Below are positions 46,001 to 61,000 of a DNA stretch of 64,000 nt, one piece after another. The position numbers were made by a program, and so were the translations under genes. Source of the stretch: Nereocystis luetkeana (lineage: Eukaryota; Sar; Phaeophyceae; Laminariales; Laminariaceae); NCBI GenBank assembly GCA_031213475.1, contig JARUPZ010000013.1, forward strand, positions 9,836,794 to 9,900,793, given 5' to 3'. Each line of letters starts with the position of its first letter. The first letter of the stretch is position 1. The notes below the pieces were generated by a model that was not told where the DNA came from, did not search any database, and was given only the letters and a program-made list of their open reading frames with translations.

Positions 46001-49000
46001 AGTCCTAACCCGAGACACTTGACCCTTTCCTTTGCGTTTGTTTGTTTTGCATCATACGCGCGCGTAGCTCTTTCGCCTTGGGATTTAACCTGACTTCGTC
46101 TGCTCTGATTTCATGTGCTCCATTCCATTTCAGTCACATCACTTCAGTTCGCCTCTTCCGGTTTTTCGTATGCGACCCCCGTTGGATTAGGTGCAACTCA
46201 TGCAAAGGGATTTGACTTTTTCTCGTTAGAGGTATAGGGTGTACGCTGTGTTCCAGTTAGCATGTGTATCTGACTGCTAATGTATTATTTGATTCGAATA
46301 TACGTCTTCCCTGAGGTACTTCAGCTCCAGTGGTTTTGGAGCCTGGCGTGTGAACACGGACTGCATTGTATTGTGGCAATGAGTTAATGTGAGAACGATA
46401 GCAATACCAACAGTAGCACAGCAGCACTAACACAGCAACAACACCCACAACAGCACAACATCGCCATCAACCAATACACCAACAATAGCGCGGCAACAAC
46501 ACCAACACCAACACCAAAAACAGCACAGCAACACCGCACCAACAGCAGCACAGCAACATGCCCACCAACAACAACAGCAACACAGCAACAGCAACAACAC
46601 GAACATCGACACCAAAAACAGCATAACAACAGCAGCAACACAGCAACAACGCCAAAAACAGCAACAGCAGCACAGCAACAACACCACCACCAACAGCAAC
46701 ACAGCAACAGCAGCACAGCAACAACACGAACATAAAAACAGCACAACAATAGCAGCAACACAGCAACAACACCAAAAACAGCACAGCAACAACACCAACA
46801 CAAAAAACGGCACAACAACACCAACAACAACACAGTAACAGCACAACACAGCAACACCAGCAACACCAAAAACAGGACACCAACAGCAGCGCACCAACGA
46901 CACCGACAACAAACCGAAGACGAACAGCAACGCAGCAACACCAAGCGCGAACGCGAACTATGTACCAGGAATATCTCACCATGTCTTCGGAGGGTGGGGG
47001 CGGTCGGTAATATCTCGCCTTCTGCTGGTGGATGAACCATCGGGCCTCGAGCATCTCGCTGTCCAACAGCATGGAGAACACGCAAGAGTGCCGACAACGT
47101 TAGTACGAGTGTAATGCCAGTGCTAAATGTTTCACATGTTAGACAGATCGTCTAGATCACCCTCAGATAGATGATCTAGATCATTTAAAGATAGATCATC
47201 TAGATCATCTACAGATCTATCATCTAGATCATCTGCAGACAAATCATCTAGATCGTCTACCAATAGATCATCTAGATATCTCAACCATCCAGGCCATCTG
47301 CGGATAGATCTAGATCATCGAGATCCTAACCTGCCGATATGATAAACTGTGCACGGTTTGTAGAGTATATATCCAACTCAGAAAGCATGTGCCAGGTCAT
47401 GCAGATTATACTGCTCCCACCCGGCAACATGAGCTAGATCCCACAGATCTTACAGATCATACAGATCATACAGATGCAGTTATCTACCGCACTCGGCCGA
47501 AACCTTTCCATTGTCCCCCGGACGGTCCAGTATATAGATACGCTCGAAAGCTGCTATTACGGGGGACCATAGTTAATAGGACCAAATATTGTTAGTAATA
47601 ATGGTTAAATATACAGATTTTTATGTATACCATATGTCATATTAACTATGGTCCCCCGCAATAGAGAGGTAGAGATGATTCCGTGACTTTCAAATCCCAC
47701 CGTGGCAATACTTGAAAAAAAAAAAAAAAAAAAAACAGCTGAGAGCGCAGAGCGTGGGCAGGAGCACTTCAATTCCACGCGAATCGACAAGGGAAGGAAG
47801 GGCTGGGGCTGGGTCTTTTCACGATTAAAAATGTCACTGAGGGCACCAACCGTAGGGGGGGGGGGGGGAGGTGGAGAGCCTGCTATGTGACCCAATGGTT
47901 GATCTGAGCAAAGAGGGGGCGAAGACAACGAACGAGAAAAGAAAAACAGAAATCCCCCACACACACAATGTGCAATAAATAGTCTTGGGGGGTCGTTTTC
48001 GTTGCTAAGCGACGCGCGTCGGCGCAGAAACCTTGTGTACATTGCAAGTTACGAGAGAGCATCACCTGTCGTCAGCGCGAGGCTTGTTCTCTTCCCCCGT
48101 CCCCGCCGTAAATGTCAGGCGAATCTGTCCCCGTTCTCGGCACGCCTCCCGCACCACCCCTGCTTCCACATCAACCAACAACCAATGCGTCGGGGCGTTA
48201 GTGAGGCATGCTTTGGCCGGGTTTTTTTTAGGGTTGCAAATTAGTTGGGCGGCGAAATTAAGCAAGCCAACTAACAGATTTAGTTGGGTGGCGAAGCGAG
48301 GCAACGAAGTGTTACTACAATAGCTCATGCTAGATATTTGTTGGGTGGTGAATCAAGCCAACTAACTGACGATTACATCACGGCTAGTTTTTAGTTGGGT
48401 GGCGAAGTGAGCCACCTACCTGACTATTACTTTACCGCTAGATGCCATTAATAGTGGGTAGCGAGGCAACCCATCTAACTGACTATGACTTCACGGCTAT
48501 GTATTTACAGTAGTTGGGTGGTGGAGTGAGTCGACTTACTGACTAATACTTCACCGATAGTCACTGTTAATAGTTGAGTAGCGAAGTGAGCCACCCAACT
48601 GACTACGGCTATTTATTTACAGAACCTGGGTTCTGAAGTAAGCCAACTACTTCACGACTAGTTATAAATTGAGTGGCGTAGTAAGCCACCTAACCGACTA
48701 ATAGTTCCATATTTCGACACATTCCCAATTCGATAATTTGATACTGTTGTTTATCCAAACAATACATACGGTATCCAGCACTGTGAATAGTACAAATAAT
48801 ACCATGAGTGTGGATAGTACTCACTCAAGATGGTTGGGAAGGTCAAGCCCTTCACTCGGTCACCCCCGACGGCAACAAGGACGTCTCCCACGCAGATCAG
48901 CCCACACGCCTGCGCCGGCCCCGCCTGAACACCAACATCAACATCAGAACATCGCAATATTAACGTCAGAACATCATCAGAACATCAATACCACAACATC

Positions 49001-52000
49001 AACATCAACATCAGCGCGTCAACATCATAACATCAACATCCGAATGCCTACGTCAGAACATCAACATCATAACGTCACATCAGAACATCAACGTCAACAT
49101 CATAGCATAGACATCTGAACACCAATATCCAAACGTCAACATCAGAACATCAAAACGCCGAAATCAGAACATCACCACACTAACACTCCGAGCGTCAACA
49201 TCAAAACATCAACATCAGAACCTTCGAAACCAAACAGCTTCACCAAAAATATCAACATGTGTCCACCATTGTCAGTATTCGTTTCGAGGTTGTGCGTGTT
49301 TCTTGATCGGGTGTTGCTTCCCACACAAACTCGAAATAGTGTCCCTCCCCCCTTGGCGCGCACTTTTTCTTCCGGTACCTCGTACACTGTGAACAACACC
49401 CCGCGCTATATACTACCAGGTGACAGGTAACAGGTAAACGTGTGGCCAAACACGTGGACTTCTAAAGATTGTTTTCGCTATGGCGGGGGGCAAAGTATTA
49501 CATAGTGATGCATACTAACCACGCACCCCTCAATGCGTTCCAACAACCTATGTGGTTCTGAATTCTATTGCAGGTGACCTAAGCAATCAGGACCCATCCC
49601 ATATACAAAGAAATATATATTCAAGAACGTTCACTAAGCACATTTGTTCCTGATTACTACCCTGTTACAGTATATCCCCCCTTTTAGTAGATAATATACA
49701 CGTGAAAGCTTTTATTTCAGTATTTTTACCAATTATATTTGTTCCTGATTCCCACTACAAGGGACCATAGCAATAAGAAGCCATCATATATACAACAACG
49801 ATACAGTTCAGTATTTTTACTATTACGGGGGACCTGTAAATAGGACCTACGGTACACACAAAAACCAATATGTTTTCCTATTTTTACTATTACGGGGGGC
49901 TATAGTTAACAGGACCAAATATTGTTAGTAAAAATGGTTCAACATATAGGTTTTTATATGTACCATAGGTCCTGTTAACTATGGCCCCCCGAACACTTGG
50001 TCCTATTTACTATGGTCCTCCGAAATACACACATTTGGTCTTGAATACTACAGTATGTTCCCCGCGTAAACACCACATCAAAAGCATCTTACAATGAAGT
50101 ACAGGACAAATTCAAGAATTTTTACGATTAATAAGCACATTTGGTCTTGATTACTACGTTCTCCGCGTAAACACCACATCAAAAGCATTCCACAATACAG
50201 TACAGAATAACTATGTATCTACTAATAGTAGTAAATACCTGGTACCAAGTACCTGGTAGTAAATACGGAGTAGTAAGAACACGAGCAACGCGAAAGACAG
50301 GCTGATCTTTAGAGGGGAAAAATCACCCCCAGCAATACCACCTCAAAACATTCCACAATACACCCTAAGACATATATAAATAAGCCGTAAGAACGTGAGC
50401 AATCAGAAACGCAGGGGACACCTATGCATATCGTGAGAGCATGACCAACCAGAACAGGAGGCTGAGATTTAGACGAAAATCACAAATTAAAAATCCAGGA
50501 GTCGTCAGGTGTGCCAAAGGAAGTAATTGCTCGGTGTAGAACGCACCTGACCTCCAAAGAGTTTTCCTGTCTTTCACCATTACGGGGGACCATAGGAAGT
50601 AGGACCTACGGTACAGACAAAAACCTACACATTCACCTATTTTTACTAACAATATTTGGTACTATTTACTATGCTCCCCCGTAATACCGCAGGCGTTAGG
50701 TGCGAGTACGCGTATGATTTGGGGAGCAGCTCTTAGGGGACGACGATGACTAAAAAACGGACAGAAACACCGAAAAGAACGTGAAAACGTAAAAACAAAA
50801 CAATACCGTACGAACAAAGCAAGAACTAAAAAACTCGAACGTAAACGGAAAAACAAAAAAAACATACCCTGGTACAGCAGTATGCGGTAACAAAAAAAGA
50901 GAAGACAAAACCAGCCGGCAGCGCCACGCGAGTCAGCCCGACCGAAACTCTCACCCTCCCGTCGACGAGAGAGAACCCCTTGACGATGGCCTGGTTGCCG
51001 TAGTAGTCCGCCTGCATCGTCAGCCCGAGGTCCGGCCGCCCACTGTCGCTCGAGCTGCTCAGCCCGAACACAACCTGCTTGTCCCGCGAATCCCCCCCCG
51101 CCCCAAAATCCAATCAAGGCCAGAAAACACAAGCATACCATATAACACAAGCATACCATATGAATACTTACAAACGAAAAAAAAAGGGCCTCAGCTCGGA
51201 GGTAACGCGATTCGCTCGATCCAATCAAGAGGCAGAACACACAAACATGCGTATTGCACCCCTGCTGTGTTATACACGTTGGCATGCAATGCACAATACA
51301 ATACAAAAAAAAAAAAATAGGTGTGAGATGGAGGAGGATTAGGATTTCGTCGAAGCTACGAGCACTCATACAAAGTTGCAAGCTGTGTGTGATAAAATCG
51401 ATATCGTGTACGACTACGTACGGGTGAGGGGCAACAGCTGCGTGACAACAAATTGGGTGTCAACCATTCCATCGGTCGAACTTACATACAGCCAACGTGT
51501 TTGTACAAAAGTTATGTCATCACGAACCCCTTTGGGCTTAGTTCACGTTTCGGCCGGTATAAAATAGATCGCTACGATAACTCACCCCTCCAAAAGTGAG
51601 GCACTACTGTAGGGAAACTATTACGGGGGGGGGCATGGTTAATAGGACCAAACATTGTTAGTAAAAATGATTAAATATGTAGGTTTTTACGTATACCATA
51701 GGTCCTATTAACCCCTTTAGAACCGCAGTCCCGTTTGGGGACAAAACTACTCGAAATTTGACTGGTTTGTCCCCAGAACAGGACTGCGGTTCTAAAAGGG
51801 TTAACTATGGCCCCCCGTAATAGAGGGGAAACGTGTCGAAAACAAACAAAACAAAAAACGATGACTACGTACACGGTTGCGAGTTAGTTGGCTTTGGCTG
51901 CACTTCACGGCTACATGCTACAAGCACTTACCGCTGACGGTCGGCTTCTCTGGGCTTCTTCCCCTGAGGGACTCCTGACCTCTCACCACAAACTGGACTT

Positions 52001-55000
52001 CGATAAGAAAGCCGGCGAAACGTCTTACTTCAAGTCTAGCCGTGAACTCGGTTGAAGTGACTGCGACAGAGCAGTGAACTGCAAACATGTTGCCCCGGCG
52101 GCCGAAACGGCCAGCGGAGACCGAGACGTAGGTTTTTCCTCGAGGAGTGGGACCGGAAGACAAAAAAAGCACGGACTGATTTTTTTTTTTCTTAGTTTGG
52201 GAGAGGCTCACCTCGTACTCCCTAGCGCTCGCCCTCGGGTCGGTGAGCTTGTCTAAGAACGAGCCCCCGTGCGATGTTCCTGCGAGACAGCGAGGGTGCA
52301 AGGGTACACAGATCAGACAGATGATGATCTACGAAGATCATCTACAGTAGATCCTAAACTGTCCATATCATAGATATACCGTAGATCTGATCTACTGGAC
52401 GAAGATCATCTGGTAAATCCCAACCAGTCGATGTGATCAGCGGCGCACGATAGATCATGATCTGATCTACTATTTATTGTCTAGTTCGTACCCAGACCGC
52501 TCCTTCTTCTACTGCTGTAACTGCGGGTGCGGGCGCGTGGTGATCCACAACGCTACACTCGTACAGCAGTGTACTAGTTGCTGAAAAGTAAGTACGACTC
52601 TACCAAAAAGAGAAGGAGTTTTGAACGTCCATGCTGCTTTTCATGGGTGCAAAGGTCCATCCTCCTACAGCATTAATAGTTTCGCTGTTCCAAGAACAAC
52701 GACACTAACAGCACCAAGTGGCACGCAGTTCGCCGTCACCCTCACACGGTACGTTCTGTGGTTTACAGTAGTCCTGTTGCTGTTGGAGTCTGGTATTGGC
52801 GCTGGGGACTATCCCGCCGCCACCACCGGGAAGTCAAGGCCTGGTCTATGCACCCTGTTTTCTAGCTCAGCAGTTGGCTGGAACGGCCGAATCGCTGTTT
52901 TCGAAGGCCAGGGCACAGCCGTGGATCTTTCTGGTTCGTACGTAGCGATCGCATTTCTTTTCGTACAAAGAACCCCCTTACTGCTCTGCTTCTGCTGCTG
53001 CTCTGGAATTCTCCCCTGCTAGAAAACTGCGGTGCTGGGTAGAGAGGATGCACACGCTACCCATGGGTCGCCCCCCCTTGGATTGCTCGCCGCTGTAGTC
53101 TACCTTTTTCATGTAGTAAACCGTTATCTACAGGCATACACGCACCGTGGGTGGGTACGTAGACTGGATACTGCTGTAGTATTGAGAATCTTCTAGATAT
53201 GCTATAAATCTGTAAAATCAACGGTCGTGTATGATATTAACCTGTGGTCAACGTCCATCCATGCTATGAATATGTAGTCAACGGTCATATCTGATATCAT
53301 GCGTAGTCAACGGTAACCTGTGCTTCTTGTCCGCGCGATGTTCTGGTGAGGAATCGAAGGTTCGAGGGTCTAACGGTAAACGCGCAAAAGCAGAGATATG
53401 TCGTCATCAGTTTTCCTGCATTGGCTCAAGATGTCACCGGTGTCATCGGCAACGTCGTAAAAGTACAGCAGTATACTCGTACATATATTATTTCCATGCA
53501 TCGTGGTAAATCTCTGTTTCTTCTGAGTTGTTTTGTTCGGTATTTCGACCTCACAGATAGTTTCGTTTTTTTTTTCATGTACATGAGTACATATATACCC
53601 TCGCCATAAGTTTCGGAATATGCCTGTCCGATGACCTCGGACTAGAGTATGGCCGTTTGCGACTATGTCTACTAAACGTTGAAGAAGAAAAAAAACAACC
53701 ACACCACATCAGCAGTAACATAACAACAGCATCAACACCAACAAAACGGCAGCAGCAAAAAACTAAAAAACGCGAAAGCTCACGACGCCTTACGGGACGA
53801 TTTGGCCGACAAGGCACAGCGAACGAAGCACACCAACCAAGCCCCTGCGCAGTTCTGCAAATGCTCGGGACCGACCTCCCATTTCGGACATGAATCACTT
53901 GTCGTTAAGGTCAAATACGTGGTTCCGCACGGCACAGCACAGTACATTACAGTACTGCTGTTAATATATACCAGGTATTAAAAAGGTTATAATCCCTTGT
54001 TTGAGCCAATGTGCCTGAAATCAAACCGGGATATTTTTTCAGTTGAGATAATACAGCTCTCGCTACTGACTAGGAACTCGCGCAGTTCCACCATATCTGT
54101 ACCGGTCGTACAGAGGTGTGCGTTGGGAGGTTTCGTTTCAACAAAAAAACAAAACCCAATGTTCCTGATACTTATTTTTTGTCAAGGCTCTTTACGGATC
54201 AACGCCTCGACCCGCGAACCGGGTCCGGAACTTTTCGAAATCTCACGGGTCGGGTTGGGTCGGGTCGGGTCAGGGTTTTTTCAAACTCTCACGGATCGGG
54301 TCCGGTCACCGTCAACCCACCCGACCCGACCTGACCCGACCTGACCCGCGAGGTTTGACCCGACCTTTGGACAGCCTTGTTAATTGTTCCCGGTACTTGG
54401 TCGTTTCGGAGACTTCACTACGGTCAGTCGTAAATTACATCATAAATAGGCCTCGGTGAGCTCGACCGGGGTCCCTTTCTTTCGGCACCGGTCAATTTGA
54501 AATTCGCTCGCAACGAATAGTGCAATGGGTTCAAGCTTTGCCACAATGTCGCTATGAGAACTACAGGCGGGGGGCTACGAAGTGAGAGAGAGGGGGGGGG
54601 GGTCATTTACATTACAGTAGGTCGTATTGACAGTAGATATCAATCACGTAGTAGACCTCACTCGACCCTGTGGGGACTTCACAGGAGAACATCGACGATA
54701 AAAGGTGACAGCCACAGCGACAGCCCGCTGGTAGCTGTGTGATTGGGGGTATGCCACCAATTCGTGTAAACGCTACAATGGTTGCATGCAAGGACCATCG
54801 TACAGCACGGGCGCAATATGATCCTTCCTACCCTTGCTCCTTACTACTTACGGGCATTCGCGCTGCTCCTACATGGTTCAATGGTTGACGAGACTGAAGT
54901 TACAAGCCATCGTATCATTGTTTTGGTCGCTATCAAAGACGTCCCCAAAGGGGTAAGACGGGAATGGGTATATGGGTATTATCTGGTACATAGCTTTTCA

Positions 55001-58000
55001 GCATGCCCGTGCCAAGGAATATAAGACCCCTCAAGAACCGAAGTTTCTCTTAAACCGGACTGGGTGATACCCTGGTAACTAGTTTTTAGTATGCCCGTCC
55101 CAAGTACTATTAATTGTACACCCCTACGAATTGAATCGGGACTTCTCTTAAACCGGACTGGGTATCCTCTACCTGATAGCATTGATTACGCCCGTGCCAA
55201 CTGTTAGTAGACCCCTCTTGTACCGGGATTTCTCTTAAATCGTACTGGGTATTATCTAGCTTTTAGCATGCATGTCCGTGCGAAGCCATTTTGGCATATC
55301 TTACATCGGTGTTTCTCTTGACCCTTTCACCACTGAAAAAAGGAAGCCACACCAATACCAAGCAGTGCGGCTGCCCCCAAAAAATGCTGCAGTTCTAAAG
55401 GGTTCATTTATGTCGATGTTTCTTTGAAAGCAAGATCTCTTAAACCGCGCCCCCCCCCCCCCCCCAATGTATTAACATCTCGTCATCGCCACCCCACCTG
55501 CTCGTCGCTCCAGCTCTCTTGCCTCGTCCACCGCATTAAACGAAATTGTAGACAATGACGTGTGCGGGCCTAACCAAGCAGATCCAATAAGATAGGCAAT
55601 AGGTCCAATAGACGCCCGGTCGGTCCAATAGATGCCCAGTAGGCCCAATAGACCCCCCACCCCCCACCCATATGCATAAAAGGGCGGCAAGGGTTCCGAG
55701 AGACAACGAAAACATACAACATACAAATATATAAATATACAAAATATACAAATATACAAATATACAAATATACATTATACATATATACAAATATATAAAT
55801 ATGCAAATATACAAATATACAAATATACAAAATATACAACATACATATACCAGTATACAAATATACAAACATACAAATATACATACAAATATACAAGCAT
55901 GACAATGTACGCATATACAAAACATAAACACGTACAAATATACAACTACGTCGTATACAGACATGAGAATGCACAAATAAACAAACATGAAAATGCACAC
56001 GAACATGAAAAAATGTACGAACATACGTACAAAACAATGAAAACGTGCAAATATACCAACACGAAAATGTATCATACAAATATACAAACATGCAAAAACG
56101 TACAAATACACGAAAAAAAGGAGATATCAATTTCATTATCAATCACATGCAAACACGAAAAAATAACGCCGCCACCGCAGACACGAAACAAATCTTGGTC
56201 TGTGGCAATAGCGTCAGGTGGGTATATCCATGGCGTCTATCGAGAATTCATTATCCGGATTTGAGAGTTATCGTACAGTACGAGTATGGCTAGCAGGTAG
56301 AGCCTGCCCGGGTACACACACAAGGTGGACGCACAGCAGCAGCAACACTATGGATACGAAAGTACCCGCACCTCGGACAGATCAGATAGATCAAATAGAT
56401 CATCTACAGATCATTCCCTTAGTTCATGATCTACAGTAGACCTTTCAGGGCAGATGCGTGCCTGGTCGTATACTGTATACGAATTTGCTCGCGTTGCAGC
56501 GCGGGGGGCGTGTATATAACCCGCAACCATCTCCGCTAGTAGGACACATTTTCGTTTCCTGGGTTGAATCGGTACTATTAACTGTGCATGACCTGGACGG
56601 TTAGGATCTACTGCGCATGATCTGGAGCGTGATTTCTCCTACAGCAGTAGGTGTGCAAGTAAAAGAAATACAGCAGTAGTGTTAGTATAAGAGACTACCT
56701 GGTACACAGCGGTAGCAGAATCAGCATAAGAGACGGCAGCAGTAGACACCTAGAGGTACAGTGTTAAGAGCCAGCAGCAGTAGATCAATTTACAGACACT
56801 ACACGAGAGTACATACCTGGTACCTGGTAGCAGTAACTCGTACGTCATAGATGATGCATTGGCAGAGGGTATCGTCGTCAAGACTACCAGAGCCTGGTTA
56901 TCAATACATACTACCTGATAGGGTACCATCTTCGTAATGGTACAAACTGCATACAGACTGTAGAGACACACTACAAACGAACACATAGGCGAGTAGGAGC
57001 CAGCGTATCTTAAGGGAGCGCAAACGCAGCATACAGCAAATGGCCAAACGCAATGGGCCTTTGTTATCGACCTCCACACCAGCAGGGGGTGTTCTACAGC
57101 ACGAAATAAGCCGCCCAATTTCGAGCGATGCCGGCCCTCATCACGAGATCGACTGGTATATACCGTACGAGTACGAGTACGATACAACGCGTAGTGATAA
57201 GACAACACACACCCTGTGCAGATTTTCAGAGCCGAATTTCCCGAGAGAAAAAGAGAGGCGCAAGCACAAAACGAAGACGGAGATCTCGTCGAGATATTTC
57301 CACAGACCCATCGCTCGGCATTTGCCCTCTCTCGCCATCGTCGACAAAGCCAGCTTGGAAATTTGTCGGACGGGTGTATGCTATCCTATCACTACAGTAG
57401 TGTCATCTTGCGTCTTGCATGGTATACAAATAAGACATCAAGAGTATGCGTAGATAGCTATCGCCAGGAACTCGCACAACAGGATATTTGTAGATGCCGT
57501 CAACTTGTGTGCGTTGGTCGGTAATATATACCTGGTATGATATACCAGGTATGATATATATATATATATATACCTGGTATGAACCAACACAAACCAACTT
57601 TTCAGGTATGATACATATATATATACCTGGTATGAACCAACACAAACCAACTTTTCAGGCACAAGCCAAAAAATAGAACACTCTGCTGCTCTGCCTCCGA
57701 ATACAAGGACCGTCTGGATGAACCAGTCAACACACAAACGGCGATTATTATTTCGGGGCGTGCGTAGTGGCTTATCTGTTTGGGAGTAATAGTCGTATGG
57801 CGTATGGCGGACGCTTCAGGCAAAATGTCGAAAGGGGTTTGCCTTTTTTAGGCGGCGCCAAAACTTGAAAAGAAAAAAAAAACTCACTGGTTCGTAACTA
57901 CAGTGAGAACATACAGTAGTAATAACCCAAGCCTTACACAAGCTAAAACGAGGGCGACACTATCCAGAGTCTATTATCAGGAAAGGCTTGAAGCAGTGCG

Positions 58001-61000
58001 CACGTAGGTACGAGCGCAACAGCTACCATCCCATTTCAGGTATTGGAACCCTACGTGTTCCGACCTCAAAAGACAGAAAAGTGCGGTCCGGTGAACTGAG
58101 CGAGGTCTACTATCACAATAGCAAGAACGTGCAGCATTACAATGACAAGAAATGTCACCAGCATTACCACCATGCTGGGCGAGTGTCGTACAAACTCCCT
58201 GGGTTCACCATGTTGCCCCTGCCGCAGCAGCCCCACCATACGTAGCAATACACAGAAATCAGAACCCACCATGGAGCCAAAAAAACATGTATCCCTCTTC
58301 TGTGTGTGACACTAAACCATAGTTGGTTCTGATGAAGCACGTGTAAAACACGCATCCCTCTATGTTCCCACAGCATATTCGGTCATGACTGCTGCTGTAT
58401 GCCCCACCTTGCCACAGTATTAGATGGGAATACATACGAGTCATACACAGTAATACAGTGCTCAGAACCGGCGATGGACGCAAAAGGCATGAAAAGAAGC
58501 ATTCGCCATGTCCCCGAGTGTAACAACCTTTAATAATTAAATACTACGGGGGACCATAGTAAATAGGACCAAATATTGTTCGCAGAAAAAAAGGAAAATA
58601 TATAGGTTTTCGCCTACACCGTAGGTCCTACCAGGTATTTACTATGGTCCCCCCGTAATAGTAACCTACAAACAGCCCTCACGCTCACGGACAGCGCGGT
58701 ATCCCTCTATGCTTTACACGCCCCATTTGGTTATCATTACTCGTATGTTCCCCCATAAGACAGCAGAGGTGTGGCGGATGCCGTCATCGTCGAATTTCGT
58801 TCGAATGCTTTTCGCTCACTAGAATCAAGGGGGTTAAGGCAAAAACAAGCGAAAAGGTCCTGTCGCTCGGGGCAAAAGCCGATCATCTCACCGTTTGAAA
58901 GTATGAGTCACCGGTTGAAAGTATGAGCTCTGCCTAATACGGGGGACCATAGTTAATAGGACCAACTATTGTTAGTAAACACGATTAAATATGTGGGTTT
59001 TTATGTATACCGTAGGTCCTATTAACTATGGTCCCCCGCAATAAATGCTCGAACCATTCCTGGTGCTATTAATAGTACTGGAAGCACCTGCTCTTTGCGC
59101 TACGTACCGACCCCACACGATACCTGGCACCAACACATGGCACTAAAGGTACGGGTATGCCTAGTATTATCACATGGTGCTGTAAATGGCACTGGATAAA
59201 CACAATACCTGGTACCTGCTATAAACACACGGTCCTTTTCATATGTACCAAAAAGGTGCTGCGTATCTACAATACCTGGGAACACCACATGGTACTCCGA
59301 GTATGGCACCGCCCCTTATACAGAAACGCCTCCAAGACACGGAGAAGGAAAACCATTCATCCCACACTAAATTCAGGTACTGTAGTTTGCTCCCAACGGG
59401 GCTAACAACCGCTCAAGAAGAAATCATCATGACTCACTACCACTCCGTCCCCTTCGCGAAATGCCAGGAACGTTCGCGTACAACTCCGGGCGTGAATGTA
59501 ATGACCGCTTGGTATTCATATTCATGTCTAAACGAATATTATATATCCGACCAGGGTGCTATCAATATAGCAATGCAAAACGAACCGTGCAATTCGGGAC
59601 GTGGTGGCATGTAATAACATACCACTCTGTCTCAAAATATAAGCAACGTTTTGAAAAAAAATAGAGTGTACAAACCGTCTTTGTATTTTGGGGCAGAGGT
59701 ATCATATAGCAGCATTAAATAGTCACAGGTTCGGGCTGTATGCCCTTAATGGATCAGGGTTGGGGTTTTAGAAGGTTAGACAAAACAAAGCGCACATCGC
59801 CCCCACCCCACCCACCTGCGCTTGCTTGGGCTTCTCCATTACTACCGCCCCCGCCGCCGCCGCCGCCGCCGCCGCTCCTGTTAGCCCCACCGCCCCCTCC
59901 GCCGCTTGGACCGCTGATCTGGCTCAAAGAACGAGACGATTTACGCTTGTCGGGATGCTGTTGTACTAGTAGTAGACCGCCGATCTGACTGAACGCGATT
60001 CACTTTACACTTTTGTTAGGATGCCATTAATGTACCATTAATAGTGGGGCCGCTGGTTCGGCTCAAAGCAAATTAACCTCATCAAAAATGATTTTACACG
60101 TGTAAGCATGGTGTGAGCATGCTATTTTAATTATTCGAAGCGATTGGTTTTTTTTTCAGCGCTATCTCGATATTTACACGAGGCCGGATGCGATGCATGA
60201 ACACTCGGCTGCTGACCTGCGAAGGGGTTTGCACTTGTCAGGATGGCAATAAATCGGTGAGTGATCTGATTTAACGATACTGTAGTCAGTTGGTCTACAC
60301 ATGCTACGGCGTGAAGAGACCTCTGCTTTGCCTCAACAAGAACCGATCTACACTTGGCGGGGTGATACTAATAGTAGACCGCTCGTCTGACTCGATCCGA
60401 ACCGACTTACACCCGTATCAGGATCACCAGTTGCCAGGATGGCAATCGGGCCACTAGTAGTCCCGTGCGACCCTGCGAGTATTTGGCCGGGGTTTTTATC
60501 TACGAAGTACTGCTCATGACTGTGATGGCAGGCAGTATATCCCGCTTTGACCCGGAATATAATATTCATTTGTATAGAAAAATTCTATCAAAACGTTCTA
60601 ATATTCAGGGGCAGCCCGAAACACAAGGGTCATCTGTAAGTGCAAAAATAATTCATCATGATATTTTTTATTTCGGCACGAAGTTGTACTCAAGTATAAT
60701 ACATACTTCGAAGTATATACTCGTATCAGAGGTACAACAAAATTAAAACAGCCCACCGCTTCGTGTGTTCATGTGAAGAGTCCCCGATTCCTCATTCCTC
60801 ACACCGCAATGTGTGATACGAATCCGAGAATCTTCGAAACATAACGATACCATAATCCTCGCACCAAGATCTCTTAACCCTTTTGGGACTGCAGTCCCGT
60901 TTCGGGGACAAACCACTCAAATTCTAGGTAATTTGTCCCAAAAACGGGACTGTCAGTTTTGCCCTTAACCCCTGTAGAAGCGCAGTCCCGTTTTGGGGAC

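Noticed and set aside
46384..47097. Long minus-strand frames rich in Cys/Val/Leu (up to 237 residues)
   Set aside because: They are translations of the CAACAGCAACA microsatellite. Only 46980-47058 at their start is a supported exon.
52621..53022. 133-residue plus-strand frame with hydrophobic segments
   Set aside because: No recognisable domain, no splice or start context, inside a PDZ-Tubby intron.
53815..53890. Possible extra PDZ-Tubby exon ending CGTCCC|GTAAGG
   Set aside because: No acceptor gives both an open frame and the required phase with convincing protein sequence.
55536..56142. 190-residue minus frames rich in Tyr/Ile/Cys that look like a membrane protein
   Set aside because: Product of the ATACAAATATAC microsatellite; open in several frames with no family signature.
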